Shown here: positions 36,552 through 44,349 of the stretch, piece by piece | Layout: each line of letters begins with the position of its first letter | Position numbering within the stretch: position 1 is the first letter of the stretch | Assembly: GCA_963814875.1 (NCBI GenBank) | Contig: CAWFFJ010000022.1 | Location: 413,976 to 477,975 of the forward strand | Length of the DNA stretch: 64,000 bases | DNA from: CAVSIS01 sp963814875 | GTDB taxonomy: Bacteria; Acidobacteriota; Thermoanaerobaculia; Thermoanaerobaculales; Sulfomarinibacteraceae | Direction: 5' to 3' | Translations under genes and position numbers: made by a program | The notes under the pieces: generated by a model | Told to the model about the DNA's origin: nothing | The model's database searches: none | The model's input: the letters and a program-made list of their open reading frames with translations, nothing else

Positions 36552-36859
36552 GCTCAGCAGCCTCTAGCCCGTGCGGGACAGCGCTCGAGATCTCGGAGCC
36601 GACCGCAACCCCTGTCCTCGCGCGCCACGCCCGTTTCGCGCCGTGCCGCGACGTGGCTGACGGCGGTGTGCAGAGCGGCGGGCGCAGCAGGGGCACGCTG
36701 TGACGAGCAGGCCAACCTCCGGCCGCGAAAGCGTAGCACAGGCTCACCGAGCTCTCCCGCGCCGAGATGATGATGATAGGGTTGCCGTAGCAGACCTCGG
36801 CACGGACGGCGGCCGCACGTTGGGGTGCCGTCGTCCGCAACCAGCCAGCGGAGGCCGTC
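36552..36859. other. Divergent intergenic region phnD / Tricorn-like protease
   Basis: These 308 bases should contain promoters in both directions. I see a GATGATGATGATAG run near 36765-36779 but no Pho-box-like direct repeats, known riboswitch or convincing -35/-10 pair. The Shine-Dalgarno of the protease (GGAGG) closes the region. Confidence 0.4.
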
Positions 36860-39505
36860 ATGCCGTTCCGTCGCTTCTTCCTCATCGCACTTTCATTCGC
36901 CCTCGTCTCGTTGCCTCTCCCCGGCTTCGCCGCCGAGGCTCGCCTGGCCCGCGACCCCGCACCGTCACCCGACGGCACCACGATCCTGTTCTCGTGGCAG
37001 GGTGATCTGTGGTCGGTACCGGCGAGTGGAGGCACGGCCCGCCGACTGACCGCCAACCCGGCCCTCGAGCGCCACCCGGTCTGGTCACACGACGGCGGCA
37101 TGGTGGCGTTCGCCTCCGACCGCCACGGCAACCTCGACGTCTTCGTCATGCCGGTCGACGGTTCGCGGACGCCCACGCGCCTCACCTTCGCCTCCGCCGA
37201 CGATGTCCCGCTCGACTTCACGCCGGACGGCAGGGCAGTGCTGTTCGCGTCCCGCCGGGACGAGTCGGTCCGGCGCATGCCCGCGCTGTACACGGTGCCG
37301 GTCAGCGGGGGCACTCCTGCCCTCGCTCAGGACGCTCTGGCGCACACGGCCGCCTACGCCCCAACCGGTGATGCCCTCGCCTATGTCCGCGGGGGCTCGC
37401 CGTGGACGCGCCGCGGCTACCACGGCGCCGCCAACCGGGACGTCTGGTTGCGCACCAGCGACGGGGAGGACGTCCGCCTGACCGACTTCAACGGTGACGA
37501 CGACGCCCCGAGCTGGATCGACGACCACAGCCTCGCGATCCTGTCGGCACGGGCCGGACGGAAGAACGTCTTCCTCTTCAACCTGGTGACTCAGGAGACC
37601 CTCGCCCTGACCACACACAACGGCTCCGACGTCCGCGCGCCGCGTGCGGCCGGTGACGGCTCGATCATCGCCTACGAGTTCGAGGACGGCCTGTGGGTGG
37701 TTTCATCGCGCGGCGGCGACCCGCGACGGCTCGCGATCGAGGTGCCGGCAGACACCCTCGACAACCAGGTCGAGCATGTCTCGCGGACCAGCGACGCCGA
37801 CGAGCTCTCGATCAGCCCGGACGGCACCCTCGCCGCCTTCATCGTCCATGGGGACGTTTTCATCACCGGCGTGCGCTCGAAGGAGGACCAGGACATCGCC
37901 CCCGCCCCGACGGTTCGCGTCACGGCGACGCCGCAGCGGGAGGCGGACCTGTCGTGGGCGCCCGACGGCTCGGCGCTGCTGTTCACGTCCTGGCGCTCGG
38001 GCAACGCCGATCTCTACCTCTCCCGGCCCGCTCACGGCGGTGCCTGGACCGAGAGCTTCGAGTTCACCGCCGAGCAGCTGACCGACGACCCGGCCGACGA
38101 GCATGCGGCATCCTTCTCGCCCTCCGGCGAGCGGATCGCCTTCGTCCGGGGGCGCGGCGACCTCCTGACGATGGCCCGCGACGGCAGCGACCGCAAGGTC
38201 CTGCTCGAGCACTGGTCCCAGCCCGACTTCGAGTGGTCGCCCGACAGCCGCTGGCTCGCCTACTCCATCCCCGACATGTCCTACAACTTCGAGGTCTGGA
38301 TCGTACCCGCCGCCGGCGGCGAGCCGTACAACGTCAGCCGACATCCTGACGACGATATCGAGCCGCGGTGGTCGCCCGACGGCAAGCGCCTGATCTGGTC
38401 GACCAAGCGCCACGGCGGCAGCCTCGATGTGTGGGGCGTGTGGCTGACGCGCGCGGACGACGAGCGCACCCCGGAGCAGTGGCTCAAGGTGTGGCAGGCG
38501 AAGCCGGGGGCGCCACCCGCCCAGGACGAGCGCCCTGCGCGCGATGCGAAGCGAAAAACAGCCCGGTCTGCAGAGAAGATCGCCGAGAAGACGGTTGACA
38601 GCGTGACACCGCTGACGGTCTCGATCGACTTCGACCGCCTGTGGGAGCGCTCCAAGCCGATCACCGACCTGCTCGGCGACGAGCATCGAGGCATGGTGAG
38701 CCCGGACGGGAAGACCGTGGCGTTCTCGGCCGAGCCGGAGGGCAAACGTGACCTGTACACCGTGCGTTGGGACGGCAAGGAGCTCAAGCGTCTCACGACC
38801 GGAGGCCAGGAACCACAGGCGGTCCAGTTCGACGCCAAGGGGAAGAGCCTCTTCTACCTCGACCACCGAGGCACCGTGAAGCACGTGGCTCTCGACGGCA
38901 AGGCGGGCGATCCGGTGCCGTTCGAGGCGCGCTACGACCTCGACCGGCCCGCCGAGCGCGCGGCGGTCTTCGACGAGGCGTGGCGGGCCCTCGACGTCAA
39001 CTTCTACAACCCCGACTTCAACGGGGTCGACTGGTCGGGGGTCCGAGACGTCTATCGACCGTGGGCCCTCGAAGCGTCCACCGACGCAGATTTCGCCGAC
39101 GTCATGAACCTCATGCTCGGCGAGCTCAACGCCTCCCATATGGGCTATCGGCCGCGCCGGGACGACGACGGCGACCGAGGCGGCTGGATCGGCGCCTTCT
39201 TCGACCCGGCCGCCGGCGGGCCCGGCCTACTCGTCCGCGAGGTCCTGCCGGACTCCCCGGCCGCGCGTGTCGACGTCGCGATGGTGCCGGGCGAACGGCT
39301 GGTGGCGGTCGGGAGGACGCCGACTGGAGCCGAACACCAACGTCAACGAGCTGCTGGTCGACACGGTCAACCGCCGCGTCCCCGTGGCCATCCTCGGAAA
39401 GGACGGCAGCGAGCGCCAGGCCGTCGTGGTGCCGCTCTCGGCGCGGGACGGACTTCAGCTGCGCTACGAACAGTGGGTCCGGGAGCGCCGGCGGATCGTC
39501 GATGA
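36860..39505 (+). CDS. Tricorn-like S41 protease, N-terminal part (frameshifted gene)
   Basis: This frame encodes a signal peptide (about residues 1-24), then many PD40/WD40-like beta-propeller repeats (SPDGTTILFSWQGDLW, SHDGGMVAFASDRHGNLDV and so on to about residue 550), a Tricorn C1-type helical region (VFDEAWRALDVNFYNPDFNGVDW, then LGELNASHMGY with the charge-relay His), and the start of a PDZ domain (GGPGLLVREVLPDSPAARVDV). After GERLVAVG near 39318 the frame loses the family and runs on to a stop at 39505; the rest continues in the next frame. Predicted to be exported and to degrade peptides. ATG 36860 follows GGAGG. Confidence 0.85.
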   Translation: MPFRRFFLIALSFALVSLPLPGFAAEARLARDPAPSPDGTTILFSWQGDLWSVPASGGTARRLTANPALERHPVWSHDGGMVAFASDRHGNLDVFVMPVDGSRTPTRLTFASADDVPLDFTPDGRAVLFASRRDESVRRMPALYTVPVSGGTPALAQDALAHTAAYAPTGDALAYVRGGSPWTRRGYHGAANRDVWLRTSDGEDVRLTDFNGDDDAPSWIDDHSLAILSARAGRKNVFLFNLVTQETLALTTHNGSDVRAPRAAGDGSIIAYEFEDGLWVVSSRGGDPRRLAIEVPADTLDNQVEHVSRTSDADELSISPDGTLAAFIVHGDVFITGVRSKEDQDIAPAPTVRVTATPQREADLSWAPDGSALLFTSWRSGNADLYLSRPAHGGAWTESFEFTAEQLTDDPADEHAASFSPSGERIAFVRGRGDLLTMARDGSDRKVLLEHWSQPDFEWSPDSRWLAYSIPDMSYNFEVWIVPAAGGEPYNVSRHPDDDIEPRWSPDGKRLIWSTKRHGGSLDVWGVWLTRADDERTPEQWLKVWQAKPGAPPAQDERPARDAKRKTARSAEKIAEKTVDSVTPLTVSIDFDRLWERSKPITDLLGDEHRGMVSPDGKTVAFSAEPEGKRDLYTVRWDGKELKRLTTGGQEPQAVQFDAKGKSLFYLDHRGTVKHVALDGKAGDPVPFEARYDLDRPAERAAVFDEAWRALDVNFYNPDFNGVDWSGVRDVYRPWALEASTDADFADVMNLMLGELNASHMGYRPRRDDDGDRGGWIGAFFDPAAGGPGLLVREVLPDSPAARVDVAMVPGERLVAVGRTPTGAEHQRQRAAGRHGQPPRPRGHPRKGRQRAPGRRGAALGAGRTSAALRTVGPGAPADRR

Positions 39506-40118
39506 GCGCTCCCACGGCCGGCTCGGGTACGTTCACATCCAGGGAATGAACATCCCGTCGTTCGAGACCTTCGAACGCGGGCTCTACTCCGCGGCGCACG
39601 GTCGGGAGGGACTGATCATCGACGTGCGCTCAAACGGCGGCGGCTGGACGACCGACTACCTGATGACCGTCCTCGAGGTCCGTCGCCACGCCTTCACCGT
39701 ACCCCGTGGAGGCGACCCGGAGGTCCGCGCCTACCCGCAGGATCGGCTCCCGCTCGCCGCCTGGACGCGTCCGGCGCTGACCGTCTGCAACGAGGAGTCC
39801 TACTCCAACGCCGAAATCTTCTCCCACGCCTTCAAGACCCTCGGCCGCGGCCTCCTGGTCGGGACGCCCACCTTCGGCGCGGTGATCTCGACCGGCGCCG
39901 CTCGACTGCTCAACGGGGCGATCGTCCGCCTGCCCGGCAGGGGCTGGTTCATCGCCGGGTCCGGCGTCAACATGGAGCTGCACGGCGCCGAGCCCGATGT
40001 ACTCGTCGATCTTCCGCCCGGCGAGGACACCGCGTCAGACCACGACACCCAGATCGAGAAGGCCGTCGACGTGTTCCTCCAAGGCATCGACAACGATCCG
40101 CACTACGCGGCGTGGTGA
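39267..40118 (+). CDS. Tricorn-like S41 protease, C-terminal catalytic part (frameshifted gene)
   Basis: From about 39326 this frame continues the Tricorn family without loss: RRLEPNTNVNELLVDTVNR (end of PDZ), then the S41 catalytic core with LIIDVRSNGGGWTTDYL, the nucleophile Ser in NEESYSNAEIFSHAFKTLGRG, GTPTFGAVISTG, and a C-terminal tail ending in HYAAW. The first ~20 codons from ATG 39267 are out of frame with the family. Removing one base near 39318-39326 joins both parts into one ~1085-residue protein, so the break is either an assembly/sequencing error or a recent mutation. The catalytic motifs show no decay. Confidence 0.8.
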   Translation: MSTSRWCRANGWWRSGGRRLEPNTNVNELLVDTVNRRVPVAILGKDGSERQAVVVPLSARDGLQLRYEQWVRERRRIVDERSHGRLGYVHIQGMNIPSFETFERGLYSAAHGREGLIIDVRSNGGGWTTDYLMTVLEVRRHAFTVPRGGDPEVRAYPQDRLPLAAWTRPALTVCNEESYSNAEIFSHAFKTLGRGLLVGTPTFGAVISTGAARLLNGAIVRLPGRGWFIAGSGVNMELHGAEPDVLVDLPPGEDTASDHDTQIEKAVDVFLQGIDNDPHYAAW

Positions 40119-40258
40119 GCGCTGTGATCCGGGGCCCATCTCGTGGGAGGTCGGGTCACGGGCGCCGCCCATGCGCAGTCTCCCGTGCCGTCGGATATGG
40201 CATACTTCGGTCCATCCCGAGGGGCGACGGGCGCGGTCCGTCGCCATAAGGTGGTGAC

Positions 40259-41143
40259 ATGGGCCTCGAGGTCAACGAAGTGGCCAAGGCTGCGGCAAAC
40301 ATCGAGCGCATTCGGAGCTTCCTCGCGCCGCGTGTCGAGTGGACCATCACACCCCAGAATCGTGAGGTCCTGGCGCGCGCCGCCGACTCCTTACGCTCGA
40401 CCGATGCCGTGGTCGTGCGCCTGCTGGGGGTCGAAATGTCGTCCGAGCCCGGCGCTGCCGACGCCGCGACGGCTTTGGAGCCGGGCACATTCGATCCGAA
40501 ACGGCTGGCGAAGATCGCTGACTTCTCCGAGCAGCTCGCCCGCTGGTTCGCGTCACACAACGGCCAGGAAGCCGGCGCCGCCGCGACGGAGCTTGGCCGG
40601 CTCCACCAGCGGCTCGTCCTGACCAACCACCTTCTGGAGAGAATGCTCCGGCTCGAGCCGTCAGTTGTGGACCCGCCACCAGCCGCGCCTCCGCACCTAG
40701 ACGACTTCCTCCCCGACCCGGGCCCGACACCGACGGACGATGACGCCCCGATCGGACCGGCGCCGGTGCCCCTCGGTCCGGCAGCCGCCCCGGGGATGCG
40801 GCGCGCCGGCAGTGCCTCCGCCACCGATCGGGACACAGTCTCTCGGTTTCGGACCGCAGCCCAGCGCAGCGATGAGCTCGTTCTCGACCCGGCGGGCGAA
40901 GAAGAGCTCCTGCTCATGCACAGCGACCGTGTGGAGCTCAGCAGCTCCACGAGGTGTCGGCTCGACGAGTACCTGGCGTCGGAAGAGGTCGAGCTTTCCA
41001 AGCAGGATCGCCGCATTTTCGATCGCAAGGTCCTCCGCTGGATCGAGGCGATCCCGACCGGTCAGCTCATGGTCATCAAGATCACCGACCTCAACGGTCG
41101 CCCGGAGCCCTACGCCCGGTACCAGCCCCGCCTGACTGAGTAG
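40259..41143 (+). CDS. Hypothetical protein
   Basis: I do not recognise this 294-residue protein. It is predicted cytoplasmic: a helical N-terminal part (residues 1-135) with regular heptads, a Pro- and Asp-rich linker (about 138-185; HLDDFLPDPGPTPTDDD), and a mixed C-terminal part of about 100 residues with RRIFDRKVLRWIEAIPTGQLMVIKITD. No cysteines cluster and there is no signal peptide. AGGTGG precedes ATG 40259. It faces the Nudix gene with 42 bases between stops; a pyrimidine-rich repeat arm lies there. Confidence 0.7.
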   Translation: MGLEVNEVAKAAANIERIRSFLAPRVEWTITPQNREVLARAADSLRSTDAVVVRLLGVEMSSEPGAADAATALEPGTFDPKRLAKIADFSEQLARWFASHNGQEAGAAATELGRLHQRLVLTNHLLERMLRLEPSVVDPPPAAPPHLDDFLPDPGPTPTDDDAPIGPAPVPLGPAAAPGMRRAGSASATDRDTVSRFRTAAQRSDELVLDPAGEEELLLMHSDRVELSSSTRCRLDEYLASEEVELSKQDRRIFDRKVLRWIEAIPTGQLMVIKITDLNGRPEPYARYQPRLTE

Positions 41144-41185
41144 CGGGAGGAGACAGCTCACCCCAAACTCCTCACTCTTAACTCT

Positions 41186-41785
41186 CTACTCTTCACCCTC
41201 GATGAAATCGAGCAGCTCATCGACCATGGCGAAGGTCAGGCCCCAGATGACGTGGCCGTTCCAGCGGTAGCACGGCAGGGAGATCTCGGCGTTGCCGTGG
41301 CGCCACGGCATGGTCGACCGGTTGGCGCGCTCGGCGAGGAAGGTGAGCGGCACCCACACGATGTCCTCGACCTCGTGGTTGGTGATCAGCGGCACGCGGG
41401 CCGTGAGCTCGAAGACGAACGGCACGATGACCAGTCCCATCGGCCGGCCGCGGCCGATCGCGGCCAGGTCCGACAGCCGGCCGATGGCGGCCGCGTCGCG
41501 ATCGAGATCGAGGCCGACCTCCTCGAGGGTTTCCCGCCGGACGGCGGATCCCGGCGTCTCGCCCGGCTCCACACGGCCACCGGGAAACGCCATGTGCCCC
41601 GACCACGGGTCCTCCGGATGCTCGGCGCGCTGGATCAACAGGAGCTCCGGTCCCGCTCCACCCTCCGCGATCACTACCGCCACCGCGGCGAAGCGGCTCT
41701 CGGGCGTGCTCGGCAGCTCGGTGAAGGCTCCGCGGGCGAGCGCCGCCCGCGCGCAGGCCATCGTCAGACGATGCTCAGCCCGCAC
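41186..41785 (-). CDS. Nudix hydrolase, CoA-pyrophosphatase-like
   Basis: This ~199-residue protein has the full Nudix box GGRVEPGETPGSAVRRETLE...EVGL (Gx5Ex7REUxEExGU) preceded by LLLIQRAEHPEDPWSGHMAFPGG, the wording of the CoA-pyrophosphatase (NudL/UPF0035) group. It would cleave a nucleoside diphosphate linked to a larger moiety. Another possibility, given its place 30 bases after an alarmone-synthetase gene, is hydrolysis of (p)ppGpp-like nucleotides; that is inference only. Start: GTG 41785, or ATG 41761. It is the last gene of the operon starting at 44065. Confidence 0.88.
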   Translation of the reverse strand: MRAEHRLTMACARAALARGAFTELPSTPESRFAAVAVVIAEGGAGPELLLIQRAEHPEDPWSGHMAFPGGRVEPGETPGSAVRRETLEEVGLDLDRDAAAIGRLSDLAAIGRGRPMGLVIVPFVFELTARVPLITNHEVEDIVWVPLTFLAERANRSTMPWRHGNAEISLPCYRWNGHVIWGLTFAMVDELLDFIEGEE

Positions 41786-41815
41786 GAGTCACCGGTCAGT
41801 CCGCGGCGGTGGGCG

Positions 41816-43003
41816 TCATGTCTGAGTGAACTCCTGCCGGATGGCATCCCACGCTCCGCGGTACTCGATCTGGGCCTTGACCCGCTGGGTCTCTTCCGCT
41901 TCGTTGGATGCGCCCCGCATGGCCGCCAGGGTCGCAATGATCTCCAGGTTGACCGGAGGCCGGCCGACCACCGACAGGTAAGTGTTGCGCACGATCGCGA
42001 GCCGTCGAGGAGTGGCCAGGTCCCGGAGGTCGTTCACCGCGCCGACACCACGGCTGTAGAGGAACTTGAGGATGTTGTTGATGTCACGCTGGGCGCAGGC
42101 AATGCCGAACTCGGCGAGGACAGACGGCAGGTTCTCTGCCTCGAGCGAGTCCTCGGCCTCGTAGTTGGCCTCCTCCTGAAACCGGTTGAGCTCCTCGTAG
42201 AGCAGCGTGAAGTGCTCGTCGATGGCGTTGAGCATCTTGGCCAGGATCGTGAACTGGCGCCTCGCGGCGACATTGGTGCGGCTCCCCGGCTTGTAGCCGA
42301 GGTGGTGCTCCATCACGCTCCACAGCTCCTGGGTCACCGTCTGTACCTGAAGCTCGAACCACGGCCGATCTCCCTCCGGCACAACGCTCGAGCGCAACCG
42401 GAGGGTGTAGTGGAGCGAGCTGTAGCCGCTCTCCTTCTCCTGCTGGACCAGGTGGTCGAGCCCGAGAAGCCGAACCTGGCTTGCGCTCATGTACGCGGTC
42501 GCCGGCTTGTCCGTGGAGACCTCGACCACGTCCGAGCCGCGCAGCTCGCGGTCGATCAGGGGAAGGTGGCTGAGAACGTAGACCAGCACGCGGACGCCGA
42601 TGGTGTCGTGCATGTGGCGGAAGCTGGCCGGTACGACCCCCCGTGGAAAGCTCTCGGGCTTGCGGATGATCTTGTCGACGACCTGCTCGGGACGCTTGAT
42701 CCGGCTGAACGCCATCCGCACTGGAGTGGGGATCGGGATGCGATTTGTCCGCTTGTACTTCAACCAGTGCTCGGGCTGCTGCCACCGCTCCAGGATCTGC
42801 CTGACCTCGTGTTGGGTCGGCTGCAAAACCTCGCGGACGTAGACCTCGTAGGCTTGGAGGAACTCGCGCAGCCGGACGGGATCTGGCGCAGCGGCACGTC
42901 CGCGAAAGCCGTTGCGGCCGAGTGGAGCCGGCCCCTCGTACGGACCGAGCGGCTCGGGTCCGTCGCCAGCCCAGCTCGAATCGAACGGGCCGGGATCAGT
43001 CAC
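41816..43003 (-). CDS. RelA/SpoT nucleotidyltransferase-domain protein (small alarmone synthetase type)
   Basis: This 395-residue protein has a central RelA/SpoT synthetase domain (about 75-245): SRIKRPEQVVDKI, MHDTIGVRVLVYV with the catalytic Asp, SGYSSLHYTLRL, and FELQVQTVTQELWSVMEHHLGYK, where the general-base Glu is present. There is no HD hydrolase, TGS or ACT domain. About 150 C-terminal residues are helical and unrecognised. It should transfer pyrophosphate from ATP to a guanosine or adenosine nucleotide. It overlaps the STAS gene by 8 bases and is followed by a Nudix gene. The final Arg of the usual QIRT motif is Gln here. Confidence 0.85.
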   Translation of the reverse strand: MTDPGPFDSSWAGDGPEPLGPYEGPAPLGRNGFRGRAAAPDPVRLREFLQAYEVYVREVLQPTQHEVRQILERWQQPEHWLKYKRTNRIPIPTPVRMAFSRIKRPEQVVDKIIRKPESFPRGVVPASFRHMHDTIGVRVLVYVLSHLPLIDRELRGSDVVEVSTDKPATAYMSASQVRLLGLDHLVQQEKESGYSSLHYTLRLRSSVVPEGDRPWFELQVQTVTQELWSVMEHHLGYKPGSRTNVAARRQFTILAKMLNAIDEHFTLLYEELNRFQEEANYEAEDSLEAENLPSVLAEFGIACAQRDINNILKFLYSRGVGAVNDLRDLATPRRLAIVRNTYLSVVGRPPVNLEIIATLAAMRGASNEAEETQRVKAQIEYRGAWDAIRQEFTQT

Positions 43004-43340
43004 GGCCGAGCCGAGCGATCGCCTCGTCGCGGCTCGAGAAAATCTGGAAGATCTCGTCGAGCCGGGTGAGCCGGAGGAGGGCGAGAATCCGCTCCTGTGG
43101 GTTGAGTAAGGCGAGCCGGCGGCCGGCCTCGTCGAAACGCTGCAAGTGCCCCACCAGCTCGCCGAGCCCGGTCGAGTCGACGTAGTCGATCGTCGACAGG
43201 TCGAGCAGGACAGGTCCCGAGCTGGACCTCAGCAGGTCCGCAAGCCGGCGCGAGAACTCCTGGGCGGACTCCCCGACCTTGATCACACCTTCGATCGACA
43301 GCACCGTGACGCCGTCCTGCTCGGAGCTCGTGATCCTCAT
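42996..43340 (-). CDS. STAS-domain protein (anti-sigma-factor-antagonist type)
   Basis: This 114-residue protein is a single STAS domain: VTVLSIEGVIKVGESAQEF, then LLDLSTIDYVDSTGLGELVGHL, where DSTGLG holds the Ser phosphorylated in SpoIIAA/RsbV proteins. Its partner kinase or anti-sigma factor is not in the window. ATG 43340 has GGAGG five bases upstream and overlaps the stop of the nucleosidase-like gene (ATGA); its own end overlaps the alarmone-synthetase start. Tight coupling suggests it works with that enzyme or transmits its output. Confidence 0.92.
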   Translation of the reverse strand: MRITSSEQDGVTVLSIEGVIKVGESAQEFSRRLADLLRSSSGPVLLDLSTIDYVDSTGLGELVGHLQRFDEAGRRLALLNPQERILALLRLTRLDEIFQIFSSRDEAIARLGRD

Positions 43341-44065
43341 TGTTCCTCCGCCTCCTCCCCGGTCCCGTCCGCCTGGGTGATAACGCCGGCAGAGGCAAAT
43401 GCATCGCACGCCCGGCGCAGAACCTCGGCGCCCCATTGTATGGGCCGCCGCGCGACCTGGGCAAGGAGCTTCAGCCGCTCCCTCTCGCCGTGGTCCGAGA
43501 CCACCTTAACGACGCCCCACGGCACCTGCCACATCTCCGCCGTAGCTGCCACCGCCGCGCTCTCCCAGTCCACCACGACCAGCCTCCCGCGCCCCCGGAC
43601 CTCCGCGATCGGCGGCCGGTGGGAGGGCGACGCGACGTGACCCTCCCAGCACGCCACCCGCGCCCGCTCACAGCCCGGAACGGCCATCAGCTGACGGACC
43701 AGCTCCGGCTCCGGCTCGAACCGGCTCGGGATGTGCACCGGAAGCTCGCCGAGGGCGGCCAGGGCAACGTCCACCACCTCGGTGGCCGCCACCACCGTTC
43801 CGACACTGACGGACGGGTCGTGACAACCTGCCGTGCCGAAGCTCAACAGGACCCACGGCTCGAGGTACTGGATCGCAGCCTGGGTCGCAGCTGCGGCAGC
43901 GACCTTCCCCGGGCCGCAGCGGATCACCGCGTACGCAAGCTCCCAAAGCTCGCCGCGGTAGAGCATCCACTGCCCCCAGGGCTCTCGGGACATGTTGCGG
44001 CCGACGGCCGCCGCCGCCCGAGCCTCGAACGCGTGCGCGGCGATCACGACGACGTTCTGGCTCAC
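43337..44065 (-). CDS. Nucleoside phosphorylase/MTAN-like protein
   Basis: This 242-residue protein has the PNP_UDP fold: an N-terminal VVVIAAHAFEARA strand with a catalytic-type acid, FGTAGCHDPSVSVGTVVAATEVVD, and the C-terminal VVDWESAAVAATAEMWQVPWGVVKVVSD, corresponding to the Glu and Asp region of MTA/SAH nucleosidases and futalosine hydrolases. It would cleave the N-glycosidic bond of a nucleoside; the substrate is uncertain because the ribose-binding ME(M/S) segment reads WESA. GTG 44065 follows GGAGGAGAG. It is first in the operon with STAS, RelA/SpoT and Nudix genes. Confidence 0.82.
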   Translation of the reverse strand: MSQNVVVIAAHAFEARAAAAVGRNMSREPWGQWMLYRGELWELAYAVIRCGPGKVAAAAATQAAIQYLEPWVLLSFGTAGCHDPSVSVGTVVAATEVVDVALAALGELPVHIPSRFEPEPELVRQLMAVPGCERARVACWEGHVASPSHRPPIAEVRGRGRLVVVDWESAAVAATAEMWQVPWGVVKVVSDHGERERLKLLAQVARRPIQWGAEVLRRACDAFASAGVITQADGTGEEAEEQ

Positions 44066-44212
44066 CTCTCCTCCAGGCGCCCCGTCATGGTAACACCGGG
44101 CCTTCCACGCCTCCGTGAGCGAACCACCCAGACTCCCAACCTCGGCATGAAACCCTCTACGCGCCCCTGCGTATCAGGAACTCAACGGACCCATTACCTC
44201 CTCCTTCTTCGC

Positions 44213-44243
44213 GCCCCGCACGGACCCGCGGGGCCAATTTTTT
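44213..44243 (+). terminator. Orphan terminator-like hairpin
   Basis: GCCCCGC (44213-44219) and GCGGGGC (44228-44234) form a 7-bp stem with an 8-base loop, followed by CAATTTTTTG. No plus-strand gene ends upstream; the nearest genes diverge on either side (44065 minus and 44350 plus). It could end a small RNA or be chance. Confidence 0.3.
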
Positions 44244-44349
44244 GTCCGCCCACGGCAGCGGAGGCTCTCCATTGCACTCGACGTCTGTCGCCGAGACGAG
44301 GTGTCCCTCATCGGGTAGGCTGGAAGGTGGTGCTGCTTCGGAGGTCGCC

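Noticed and set aside
36552..36859. Riboswitch or Pho box upstream of phnD
   Set aside because: No repeat pattern of Pho boxes or recognised riboswitch core could be seen.
39310..39335. Programmed ribosomal frameshift in the Tricorn-like gene
   Set aside because: No slippery heptamer, internal Shine-Dalgarno or following pseudoknot is apparent, and a programmed shift is unknown in this family.
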